Shown piece after piece: positions 1 through 5,554 of a stretch of DNA of 7,847 nt. Position 1 is the first letter of the stretch, and the number at the start of each line of letters is the position of its first letter. Source of the DNA: Spirochaetaceae bacterium (GTDB taxonomy: Bacteria; Spirochaetota; Spirochaetia; Treponematales; Breznakiellaceae); NCBI GenBank assembly GCA_031290205.1, contig JAITNZ010000185.1:1-7847 (forward strand). Direction: 5' to 3'. Under the pieces are notes generated by a model. That model worked only from the letters and a program-made list of their open reading frames with translations. It was not told the DNA's origin and searched no databases. The translations under genes were made by a program, and so were the position numbers.

Positions 1-29
1 CACCAACAAACAAAAAAAACATTGTTCTT

Positions 30-79
30 TTGACATATTTTTTTTTTCATTGCCCCCCCCCCCCCCCCCCCCATATTCA
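30..79 (+). promoter_or_regulatory. Candidate poly-C-interrupted promoter
   Basis: A perfect TTGACA lies at 30-35, and -10-like hexamers (CATATT 72-77 or TATTCA 74-79) follow the C-run. As written the spacer is about 36-38 bases, too long for a normal sigma-70 promoter. The non-C part of the spacer is about 17 bases. The geometry resembles the Neisseria opc promoter, where poly-C length between -35 and -10 sets expression. No gene starts within about 385 bases downstream, which weakens the call. Confidence 0.25.
53..72. repeat. Poly-C homopolymer tract (20 C)
   Basis: Twenty consecutive C residues follow a T10 run and the pentamer CATTG. Runs of this length slip readily during replication, so the length probably varies between cells. 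In Treponema and Neisseria, poly-G/poly-C tracts near promoters are known phase-variation switches. The recorded length may also be unreliable, because sequencers and assemblers handle such runs poorly. Confidence 0.9.
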
Positions 80-111
80 ATGAGCAATTAGCAAAGAACA
101 ATGAGCAATAT
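77..111 (+). repeat. Degenerate heptamer array, GCAATGA type
   Basis: Five consecutive 7-base units can be read: TCAATGA, GCAATTA, GCAAAGA, ACAATGA, GCAATAT. The same unit recurs inverted at 253-287 and in direct orientation at 7000-7041. This is a dispersed short-tandem-repeat family of gene-free spacers. Confidence 0.75.
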
Positions 112-252
112 CTTTCATTAGATAATCAGCGAGATTTCCATGATTTCCACCGTTTGCCTGTTTTTTGCCTTGAAATCACAGAATATTCCCAAGAAAGACG
201 CTGTTTCTTAATAAAATCAACTAAAAATAATATTTCACGGCAGCTAATCTTC

Positions 253-287
253 CATTGCTCACTGCTCATTGCTCATTGCGCATTTAT
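253..287 (-). repeat. Degenerate heptamer array, inverted orientation
   Basis: On the + strand the units read CATTGCT, CACTGCT, CATTGCT, CATTGCG, CATTTAT. These are the reverse complement of the GCAATGA-type unit at 77-111. The two arrays flank about 140 bp in inverted orientation and could pair with each other. Confidence 0.75.
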
Positions 288-344
288 TTTGTCCGACCGC
301 CCGTATGGGCTGTTTATATATATCGTCTCTGGCTCGAACCGCCT

Positions 345-424
345 TTTTCTTAGTGAAGACAAGCAGAAACCGCCTGTGGCGGCGCACTTTCTTTGTGAAG
401 GCAAGGGTGAAACGCGTCAGTGGC
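345..424 (+). repeat. Imperfect direct repeat, two copies, period about 42 bp
   Basis: Copy one (about 345-380) and copy two (about 387-424) share CTT-GTGAAG-CAAG in the first half and GAAAC-GC followed by GTGGC in the second. The period is a multiple of three, but the reading frame that shows the 14-residue periodicity has no signal or domain I recognise. I take it as a non-coding repeat in the leader of the 466 gene. Confidence 0.5.
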
Positions 425-452
425 ATAAGCCACCTGTTTGGCATAAAACAGG
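370..452 (+). promoter_or_regulatory. Three-hairpin leader before the 466 start
   Basis: Three short inverted repeats follow one another: CCGCC-TGT-GGCGG (370-382), GTGGC-ATAA-GCCAC (420-433), and CCTGTTT-GGCATA-AAACAGG (433-452). The right arm of the last ends in the AGG that abuts the Shine-Dalgarno of the 466 gene, so folding could limit ribosome access. No riboswitch class is recognised and no T-run follows the hairpins. Confidence 0.4.
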
Positions 453-458
453 AAAGGA
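450..458 (+). promoter_or_regulatory. Ribosome binding site fixing the start at 466
   Basis: AGGAAAGGA contains AAGGA at 454-458, seven bases before the ATG at 466. The in-frame ATGs at 154 and 475 have no comparable spacing, so 466 is preferred. Confidence 0.7.
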
Positions 459-465
459 AAAAAAG

Positions 466-1887
466 ATGAAAAAGATGAAAAAAAAATTGGTTTTAGCCGT
501 CATGCTCGCATTGTCGTGCGGGGCGGCGCTTGTGGCACAGGATGTCGATGCGCTTATCAAGGATGCCGTCGATAAACTGGGCGCGGATCGGGGCTCTGCC
601 GTCGAAGTGAGCATTGCTCCGCTTACAGTCGGCGATACGGAGACGGTGAGCGAGCTTTCCGCTTACCTCAACGAGAAGATCAGGCTTTTCGCGTCCAACA
701 GCAAGGCGTTCAGGGTCGTGCCCGAAACGCGGGGGCTCACCGTCAAAGCCACGGGCAAGGCGATTATCGGCGGCTCCTATTCGGTCGGCGGCAAAGTTGC
801 CGTAGAACTCGTCCTCCAAGCCGAGCTCGACGGGAAACGGCTCAAGACGGCATCGTTCAAGATAGCGGCGGCGGACTTGAAGGCGATGGGGATTGACGTG
901 CTGCCGGCAAACATTAACACGCAGAAGGATGCCGAAAAAAGCGACGCGGTCTATAGCAATGTGGTGTCGAGCAATGCGTTCGCGCTCAAAGTGTTCGGCT
1001 CATCAGAAAATCACAGCTACTATGACGGTGAAAAACTGCTGCTGTCGCTCCTATCCGAAAAAAATTGTTTCTTCAAAGTGTATCATATCGATGTGAATAA
1101 CAACATGAAGATGGTGTATCCCAATTCGATTGACACCAACAACCGGCTACAGGCAAATACCGAGCGCACCATTCCTGAAAAAACCGATTTCGTCATGGAA
1201 GCGCCCTATGGCGCGGAGACCATCCTTGTTGTGGCACGCGAAGCTCAGTTTGAAAACATTGAAAGCGAGACCCTACAGGTGGTGAAAGTTTCAAAAGAGA
1301 CGATCAAGTTGGCAACGGATGCGGCGCGCGGTTTGAGTGTGCAGGCAAAACCCAATGCGGTGGGCGAAAACACGGTGAACGCACGCTATTCATACACGAT
1401 ACTGGAAAAGAAAGCGAGTATAGAAACGGTTAGCTATGATAAACCATCCGACTTTGCGGCATTTTTAGCGTCGGTTAAAAGCGGCATTAACGCAAGCGGC
1501 GGTGCGTTTTCGGGCGATGAAACGGCGGGAACCTTCACGCAGGCGGGCTTAAAGGGCAGCTACAAAGTAACAAGGAAAGAAATAATTTTTACCCTTGAAG
1601 AAGCGCTTCCTGTGGCAAGCACGACTCGCGGCTTGGGCAGCGCCTATCAGTTTTCATTTTCGCGCCCCGACGATATTAACGCCAGCCTTAAAACCGTTCA
1701 GTCTGAAATCTCGAAAAACAAGGGGAGCTTTACGGGCAACGCGAGTGAAGGCAGCTTTGCCGTGCAGGGCATAGCCGGTTCATATCAGGTTGATAACAAC
1801 GTAACGGTTTCGATTTTCGAGAAGCCGTGGATCGTTCCCAACTCAATGATAGAAAAAGAAGTAAAAAATTATTTTTTGAGTAAGTAA
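466..1887 (+). CDS. Secreted CsgG-like/DUF4384 protein with duplicated C-terminal module
   Basis: This is a 473-residue exported protein of unknown exact role. Residues 1-24 form a Sec signal peptide: Lys-rich start, hydrophobic core, and a likely cut after LVA before QDVD. Residues about 26-150 resemble the CsgG/FlgO-like envelope module (SIAPLTVGDT, then SELSAYLNEKI, then a beta-rich stretch). Residues about 171-262 match DUF4384: a YYDGEKLLLSLLSE start, an MVYPN strand and an ETILVVA end. DUF4384 commonly accompanies caspase-like and other peptidases. Residues about 309-380 and 394-453 are two copies of one small beta module, built around G-F-G, G-F, then G-GSY-V. An RGL tripeptide occurs three times, at residues 89, 290 and 389. 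The stop overlaps the next gene's ATG by one base (TAATG), so the caspase gene is probably translationally coupled. The likely role is a periplasmic or surface partner of that peptidase (inference). Domain calls are from motif reading; DUF4384 is the firmer one. Confidence 0.85.
   Translation: MKKMKKKLVLAVMLALSCGAALVAQDVDALIKDAVDKLGADRGSAVEVSIAPLTVGDTETVSELSAYLNEKIRLFASNSKAFRVVPETRGLTVKATGKAIIGGSYSVGGKVAVELVLQAELDGKRLKTASFKIAAADLKAMGIDVLPANINTQKDAEKSDAVYSNVVSSNAFALKVFGSSENHSYYDGEKLLLSLLSEKNCFFKVYHIDVNNNMKMVYPNSIDTNNRLQANTERTIPEKTDFVMEAPYGAETILVVAREAQFENIESETLQVVKVSKETIKLATDAARGLSVQAKPNAVGENTVNARYSYTILEKKASIETVSYDKPSDFAAFLASVKSGINASGGAFSGDETAGTFTQAGLKGSYKVTRKEIIFTLEEALPVASTTRGLGSAYQFSFSRPDDINASLKTVQSEISKNKGSFTGNASEGSFAVQGIAGSYQVDNNVTVSIFEKPWIVPNSMIEKEVKNYFLSK
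1477..1824 (+). other. Internal protein repeat (two copies)
   Basis: Copy one spans residues 338-380 and copy two residues 412-453 of the 466 product. Both run: polar helix, G-F-x-G, four polar residues, G-x-F, x-x-x-G-[LI]-x-GSY-x-V, then a hydrophobic strand. The DNA copies have diverged well beyond the protein pattern, so the duplication is old. The second copy ends in EKPWIVP, which the first lacks. Confidence 0.7.
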
Positions 1888-3077
1888 TGGTGAATGGAAA
1901 AATGAAGATACGTATAATTATTTATTCGGCAGTTCTTTTTTTTATTTTGAATTCCGGTGCGGCGGCGCAGGAAAAATATGCGCTCATCATCGGCAACGCC
2001 GCATATAGGGCGGTAGGGAAACTGACAAATCCGGTCAATGACGCGAATGATATAAAAACTACGCTTGCCGCGCTCGGCTTTGAAGTTGAGCTCCTCCCTA
2101 ACGCGACGCTCGGTCAGATGGAGGATGGGGCGATACGTTTACGAAACAAGCTCTTGCGCGGCAGCGGCGCCTATGGTTTTTTCTATTACGCCGGACACGC
2201 GGTGCAGTCGAAGGGGCAAAATTATCTGATACCGGTAGATGCGGATATAAAGTCGGAATCCATGCTGAGGGAAAAGGCGTTCAATGTGCAGACGCTGCTC
2301 GGCGAACTTGAAGAAGCAAAAAACATACTGAACGTTGTCGTGCTCGATGCGTGTCGCGACTTTCCCGCCGCTTGGTCGCGGGGGGGAAGCCGGGGGCTTG
2401 CCGTGGTAAGCGAACAGCCTACCGGCACCATCGTGATGTATGCCACCAGCGCGGGGAAAACGGCGGCGGACGGCGCGGGGCGCAACGGCTTATTTACCAG
2501 CCAACTCCTTAAAAATTTAGGGACGGCGAATATCGAAGTAAGCGAGATTTTCAAGCGCACCGGCGCCAGCGTTATAGAGGCATCCGGCAACGAACAGTTC
2601 CCCGAACTTTCGATAAAGTTTTTCGGCAACGCCTATTTTTCAGGCGGCGCGAAAGTTCACATCGAAACGCCCATGTATGTGGTAACACCCCCGACGCCCG
2701 CGCCGTCCCCCTCCCCCCCACCTCCCGAAGGCACCGGAGAGTTCGGCGGGACATGGAACGGCGCAATCAGCTATAACGACAGGGGTGGTAGCTACCGTGA
2801 TACCTACACCATAGCGTTATATGATGACGGAAGTTGTTCGGTAAGCGTCCGTGCGGAAGACGGCGCGTCTCAGAGCGGCGAAGGCTACTGGTCGGCGGAA
2901 AACGAAGTTTTCAAACTTGAGTGTGATTTCCCCGCCGCCGCGATAGCACGGCTAAAAAGCATAGACTGGAAAAGCGTATATCGCTTTGAAAACAACAAGC
3001 GCCGCCTGCGCGTCAACATAAAACCCTCCTCCGCATATAGCGGCGTGGTGGGGCTTACTCTGAATAAGGGAAGGTAA
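1887..3077 (+). CDS. Secreted caspase-like peptidase (family C14) with C-terminal beta domain
   Basis: This 396-residue product is a bacterial caspase-fold cysteine peptidase; family members usually cleave after basic residues. Residues 1-27 are a signal peptide (hydrophobic core IIIYSAVLFFIL, likely cut after GAAA or AAAQ). The peptidase domain covers about 29-252: KYALIIGNAAY at the first strand, LTNPVNDANDI, catalytic His104 in FYYAGHA, and catalytic Cys156 in VVLDACRD. TGTIVMYATSAG and NGLFTSQLLK are also typical of the family. A Pro-rich linker (267-280) leads to a roughly 110-residue C-terminal domain starting GTWNGAISY. That domain is predicted beta-rich and recalls lipocalin-like folds, but I do not recognise it. 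The start at 1887 overlaps the upstream stop; an in-frame ATG at 1902 would still leave a signal peptide. A G7 run (2380-2386) lies about nine codons after Cys156 and a C7 run (2713-2719) in the linker; slippage at either would truncate the protein. The substrate is unknown. Confidence 0.9.
   Translation: MVNGKMKIRIIIYSAVLFFILNSGAAAQEKYALIIGNAAYRAVGKLTNPVNDANDIKTTLAALGFEVELLPNATLGQMEDGAIRLRNKLLRGSGAYGFFYYAGHAVQSKGQNYLIPVDADIKSESMLREKAFNVQTLLGELEEAKNILNVVVLDACRDFPAAWSRGGSRGLAVVSEQPTGTIVMYATSAGKTAADGAGRNGLFTSQLLKNLGTANIEVSEIFKRTGASVIEASGNEQFPELSIKFFGNAYFSGGAKVHIETPMYVVTPPTPAPSPSPPPPEGTGEFGGTWNGAISYNDRGGSYRDTYTIALYDDGSCSVSVRAEDGASQSGEGYWSAENEVFKLECDFPAAAIARLKSIDWKSVYRFENNKRRLRVNIKPSSAYSGVVGLTLNKGR
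2685..2726 (+). other. Pro-rich linker between peptidase and C-terminal domain
   Basis: Residues 267-280 of the caspase-like protein are almost all Pro, Ser, Thr and Ala. At the DNA level this gives C-runs, including C7 at 2713-2719. Such linkers typically separate independently folding domains in exported proteins. Confidence 0.75.
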
Positions 3078-3223
3078 AAGGGAAGAGGGACGATGCGTAG
3101 CGCTCGTGCGTTGCCCGAGAAAGCCTTCCCCCGGCTCGTGTCGGATGGCGCTGGGTATTGAGAGGGAAAAGATTTTGAGCTGTGAGAGATTTATATTTAA
3201 GCAAAGTTTAGAGGAAAATTAAA

Positions 3224-4051
3224 ATGAAAAGAGCAATAGTATTTATTACCGTGTTTTTTATCGGCGTAACGTGTTACGCCCAGCAAGCCGTGGTGGCTGT
3301 TGCGCCGTTTGAGGCGAGGTCGGGAATTTCGGCAAGCGATGCCGAAACGATAACGGAAATTTTTAGCGTGCAATTGTCGGAAAAAAGAACGGTAACGGTG
3401 GTAACCCGCGCCGCTTTAGGAAAGGTAATGCAGGAACACGGCTTTCAAACAGGCGACTGGTCGAACGACAGCAAAATTGCCGAATTAGGCAGAGCTTTGA
3501 ACGCGAATGCGGTTGTTCGGGGACAGGTGCAAAAACTGGGCAGCAGTATTGTAGTAACCGTTTCAATTTTAGATATAAAAACCCTCCAAGTTATGTCGGG
3601 GGCAACAATGCGCCTTGCAACTATCGATGAAGTTTTTGATAAAATGGACGGCTTTGTAATGCAAACATCCCAAACAATGGCTAACGCCAGGACTGATTAT
3701 AAAATAGGCGACCGGGGTCCGGGCGGCGGTATAATATTTTATGCCGAAGGCGGCGTATTTATGGAATGTAGTCAAACATTAGGTGCATACAGTTGGAAAG
3801 AAGCAATAGAAATTGCCAAAAATTATAATGGCGGAGGCTATAAAGACTGGCACTTATCGACATTAGAAGAACTCACCCTTATGTATAAAAATTTGAAATT
3901 GAAAAACTTAGGCGGATTTGATGACGGTGATTACTGGTCTTCATCTGCGCACGATACTGGGTATTTCAGGACAATGAATTTCCGTAAAGGAGATGAGTCT
4001 TGGTCGTACCAAGCACTTACCATTTCAGTTCGAGCTGTCCGGGCTTTTTAG
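3224..4051 (+). CDS. Secreted CsgG/LpoB-like protein with DUF1566-type C-terminal domain
   Basis: This is a 275-residue exported protein. Residues 1-19 are a signal peptide, likely cut after CYA. Cys17 is not in a good lipobox, so lipidation is unlikely. Residues about 21-150 match the CsgG/LpoB-type envelope domain: VVAVAPFEA as first strand, TRAALGKVMQEH helix, ALNANAVVRGQVQKLG and IVVTVSILDIKT. Residues about 158-275 look like DUF1566, a C-type-lectin-like fold found in adhesins: YKIGDRGPGGGIIFY, then YKDWHLSTLEEL, DYWSSSA and a closing SVRAVRAF. The domain is compact; it lacks a segment present in the paralogue at 7097. The two proteins align without gaps for about 150 residues. The ATG has TTTAGAGGA nine bases upstream. 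The 3' half is more AT-rich than the 5' half. The role is probably envelope binding or sensing (inference). I do not assign lpoB. Confidence 0.85.
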   Translation: MKRAIVFITVFFIGVTCYAQQAVVAVAPFEARSGISASDAETITEIFSVQLSEKRTVTVVTRAALGKVMQEHGFQTGDWSNDSKIAELGRALNANAVVRGQVQKLGSSIVVTVSILDIKTLQVMSGATMRLATIDEVFDKMDGFVMQTSQTMANARTDYKIGDRGPGGGIIFYAEGGVFMECSQTLGAYSWKEAIEIAKNYNGGGYKDWHLSTLEELTLMYKNLKLKNLGGFDDGDYWSSSAHDTGYFRTMNFRKGDESWSYQALTISVRAVRAF

Positions 4052-4057
4052 AGGAGG
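4051..4057 (+). promoter_or_regulatory. Strong Shine-Dalgarno fixing the start at 4062
   Basis: GAGGAGG overlaps the last base of the preceding stop codon and lies four bases before ATG 4062. The same frame is open back to an ATG at 3993, but that lies inside the DUF1566 coding sequence with no ribosome site, so the longer form is rejected. Confidence 0.85.
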
Positions 4058-4061
4058 AATT

Positions 4062-4934
4062 ATGGATAATAAATCTACGAATAGCAGTGTTATAGGAAAT
4101 CAGCATTATTTATATCACTATACAACCAAAGAAGGGTTTATTGGGATATTGAAAAATAGATGTATGTGGGCTTCAAATATTTATTTTATGGATGATCGTT
4201 CAGAGTTTAAATTTGCGTTTGAAATATTGAATGATGTAATTAAAGACCATAAAGAATTATGCAAATTAGAAATTGATATAAAACCTAATAAATACAAGGG
4301 GACGGAAGTTTATTCGGTGTCATTTAGCGAACGTTTTGATATAATAAGTCAGTGGGATAATTATACCGGCTCGGCGCCGGGATATTGTATTTCATTCCGA
4401 AAGAACGATCTCAATAGCAATTTTAAAAAAGGTTCGGAAAAACTTATAAAATATAATGGGAAAACACGCGCAATAAAAGAACAATATTCATATCAGTTTA
4501 AATTAGTAAAATGTATTTATGATAAAGATGAACAATATAAATATGTACATGAATTAGTTAATGAAACATTAACTAACTTTGACGGAAAAGTAGATAAAAT
4601 CATGATACAAACAACCATTGCAGAGAAATTGTTAGAAGTTGCTCCGTTAATGAAAAAAGACATTTACAAAGAAGAACAAGAATGGCGTTGCATAATAACA
4701 AAAGTTAATGATCGCAGTAAACTTGACGCAAGAGCGGGTAAACGCTGGCCAATCCCATTCTATAAACTTACTGTGGATTTAGAGAAATGTTTAAGAGATG
4801 TTTATTATGGAAACTGTGCGGAAATAGATTTAGAACAAGTAAAAGATGCAACAAGCGCAATTTGTTTTAACTGCGGTATTGAATTTTCATTAAGCAAGAA
4901 TGGCGGAATATACCACGTTGGTAATATAATTTGA
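4062..4934 (+). CDS. DUF2971 family protein
   Basis: This is a 290-residue protein with no signal peptide or membrane segment, so probably cytoplasmic. The DUF2971 pattern is clear: LYHYTTKEGFIGIL (residues 17-30), WASNIYFMDDRSEFKFA (36-52), VYSVSFSE (83-90), ISQWDNYTGSAPGYCISF (95-112), KCIYDKDEQ (150-158), and EEQEWR (204-209). The family has no firmly known biochemistry that I can cite. The order HYT, then SFSE, then E-x-E-W recalls the H-Y-E layout of ADP-ribosyltransferases such as DarT; this is my inference only. The gene begins 10 bases after the previous stop, so it may be cotranscribed. Its base composition differs sharply from its neighbours: most codons end in A or T, with long A/T stretches, suggesting horizontal acquisition. 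It is the only product in the window predicted to stay inside the cell. Confidence 0.85.
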   Translation: MDNKSTNSSVIGNQHYLYHYTTKEGFIGILKNRCMWASNIYFMDDRSEFKFAFEILNDVIKDHKELCKLEIDIKPNKYKGTEVYSVSFSERFDIISQWDNYTGSAPGYCISFRKNDLNSNFKKGSEKLIKYNGKTRAIKEQYSYQFKLVKCIYDKDEQYKYVHELVNETLTNFDGKVDKIMIQTTIAEKLLEVAPLMKKDIYKEEQEWRCIITKVNDRSKLDARAGKRWPIPFYKLTVDLEKCLRDVYYGNCAEIDLEQVKDATSAICFNCGIEFSLSKNGGIYHVGNII

Positions 4935-4966
4935 CATACTGTTGGCAGAGGAAGAGAAGATAGAAG

Positions 4967-4990
4967 CCTCTGCGTCCTCTGCGGTTAAAT
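4967..4990. repeat. CCTCTGCG-type dispersed repeat
   Basis: Two direct copies of CCTCTGCG are followed by GTTAAAT. A related sequence stands at 7048-7067 (CTCCGCGCCTCTGCGTGAGA). Repeats of this wording recur in spacers of unrelated bacteria; their function is not known to me. Confidence 0.6.
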
Positions 4991-5010
4991 TTCTTGTATT
5001 AGTTTTAGTT

Positions 5011-5046
5011 ATTCAACCACATTGTGTGGTGAATATATATTTTTTT
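5011..5046 (+). terminator. Hairpin plus T-run: terminator or attenuator
   Basis: ATTCAACCACA pairs with TGTGGTGAAT (one bulged A) across a TTG loop. ATATAT and six to seven T residues follow. As a terminator it would end the transcript of the DUF2971 gene. The T-run touches the Shine-Dalgarno of the next gene, leaving little room for a separate promoter, so attenuation or partial read-through is possible. Confidence 0.5.
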
Positions 5047-5059
5047 AGAGGAGAATAAG

Positions 5060-5458
5060 ATGAAAAAAAGATTATTTGCGGGAATACTCGGCGCATTGCT
5101 GGTATTCGGAGTTGTTATGACAGGTTGCACCCACAATGAGGAAGAAATCGTTCAAACGCCTGGTTTTTCTGTTGCTAGCAGCTACAGTACCGATGGCATC
5201 CGTGTTACTATTGGATACCAAGACAGTGGCAGCTATTTTATAATATACTACAACGATACTTCCACATTAGATAGCTATCAATATGAATCAGGCATAACGA
5301 ACAGACGAGATTCCGGTGTTACATCGTTTTTGTTTACAAGAAATTATGACAGCATGTTTGAGTATGGACAGACATATTATTTTTGGGTTCAAGCTGTAGG
5401 TCAAAACAGAAGCTCAATAGCAGGACCAAAATCATGCGTGTATAGAGAGCCCGATTGA
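5060..5458 (+). CDS. Small lipoprotein, possible fibronectin-III-like domain
   Basis: This 132-residue product is a predicted lipoprotein. A Lys/Arg start and hydrophobic core lead to VVMTGC, giving lipidation at Cys23; Met at -3 is acceptable in the relaxed spirochaetal lipobox. The mature part (about 35-132) is Ser/Tyr-rich and predicted all-beta. FSVASSYSTDGIRVTIGY near its start, and the late YGQTYYFWVQAVGQNRSSIAGP, resemble the first and last strands of a fibronectin type III domain. There is one domain only and no catalytic motif, so it is probably an envelope-anchored binding or structural protein. AGAGGAG at 5047-5053 is a good ribosome site six bases before the ATG. I do not recognise a named family. 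Confidence 0.8.
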   Translation: MKKRLFAGILGALLVFGVVMTGCTHNEEEIVQTPGFSVASSYSTDGIRVTIGYQDSGSYFIIYYNDTSTLDSYQYESGITNRRDSGVTSFLFTRNYDSMFEYGQTYYFWVQAVGQNRSSIAGPKSCVYREPD

Positions 5459-5478
5459 ATACTTAGGAAAAATCGAAA

Positions 5479-5499
5479 AATCGGTTCCATGAACCGATT
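5479..5499. terminator. Perfect 9-bp stem, AATCGGTTC-CAT-GAACCGATT
   Basis: The hairpin starts 20 bases after the lipoprotein stop. On the + strand no T-run follows. On the - strand it is followed by TTTCGATTTTT, so it looks more like a terminator for leftward transcription, or a 3'-end stabilising stem for the lipoprotein mRNA. It could also be a palindromic operator. Confidence 0.35.
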
Positions 5500-5510
5500 G
5501 CTTTGAAAGT

Positions 5511-5549
5511 CAAGCATTGCTTGCTGAGCTTGTCGAAGCACCGTGCTTC
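5511..5549. repeat. REP-like hairpin pair
   Basis: CAAGC-ATT-GCTTG (5511-5523) is followed by GAAGCA-CCG-TGCTTC (5535-5549). The intervening CTGAGCTTGTCGAAG matches a wording common in REP-like elements of several phyla. GCTT-GTCG-AAGC (5528-5539) is an alternative pairing with the second stem. Confidence 0.5.
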
Positions 5550-5554
5550 CGTGC

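Larger units (their letters stand above)
1..465. other. Gene-free, repeat-rich region upstream of the first CDS
   Basis: I see no convincing gene here. An open frame does extend upstream of the first CDS to an ATG at 154. Its extra 104 residues are low-complexity, read through the 7-bp repeat array and hairpin leader, and precede a perfectly ordinary start with a signal peptide at 466. The region holds a T10 run (38-47), a C20 run (53-72), two heptamer arrays of opposite orientation, an imperfect 42-bp-period direct repeat and three small hairpins. It reads as regulatory or repeat DNA. Confidence 0.75.

Noticed and set aside
154..465. N-terminal extension of the first CDS by 104 residues
   Set aside because: It reads through repeat arrays and hairpins, is low-complexity, and lacks a ribosome site. 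The ATG at 466 has both a Shine-Dalgarno and a signal peptide.
269..469. Small + strand frame with a 14-residue periodicity
   Set aside because: The periodicity follows the 42-bp DNA repeat. It has no ribosome site and overlaps the start of a real gene.
2222..2629. 135-codon minus-strand open frame opposite the caspase domain
   Set aside because: It is antisense to a clear conserved domain, with no recognisable motif or ribosome site. It is a GC-driven shadow, as are the other minus-strand frames (for example 493-819, 7147-7593).
3078..3223. Promoter (TTGAGC 3175-3180 and TATATT 3192-3197) before the 3224 gene
   Set aside because: The spacer is only 11 bases, too short for sigma-70, and no better pair is visible in this 146-base spacer.
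3707..4051. DUF1566 domain as a diversity-generating-retroelement target
   Set aside because: The C-type-lectin-like fold invites the idea, but there is no reverse transcriptase, template repeat or adenine-biased variable region in the window.
4931..4936. TTGACA as a -35 box for the lipoprotein gene
   Set aside because: No -10-like hexamer lies 16-18 bases downstream, and the stop codon of the DUF2971 gene is part of the motif.
4967..5034. CRISPR array
   Set aside because: The repeats are short, adjacent and lack regular spacers. They are dispersed spacer repeats and a hairpin.
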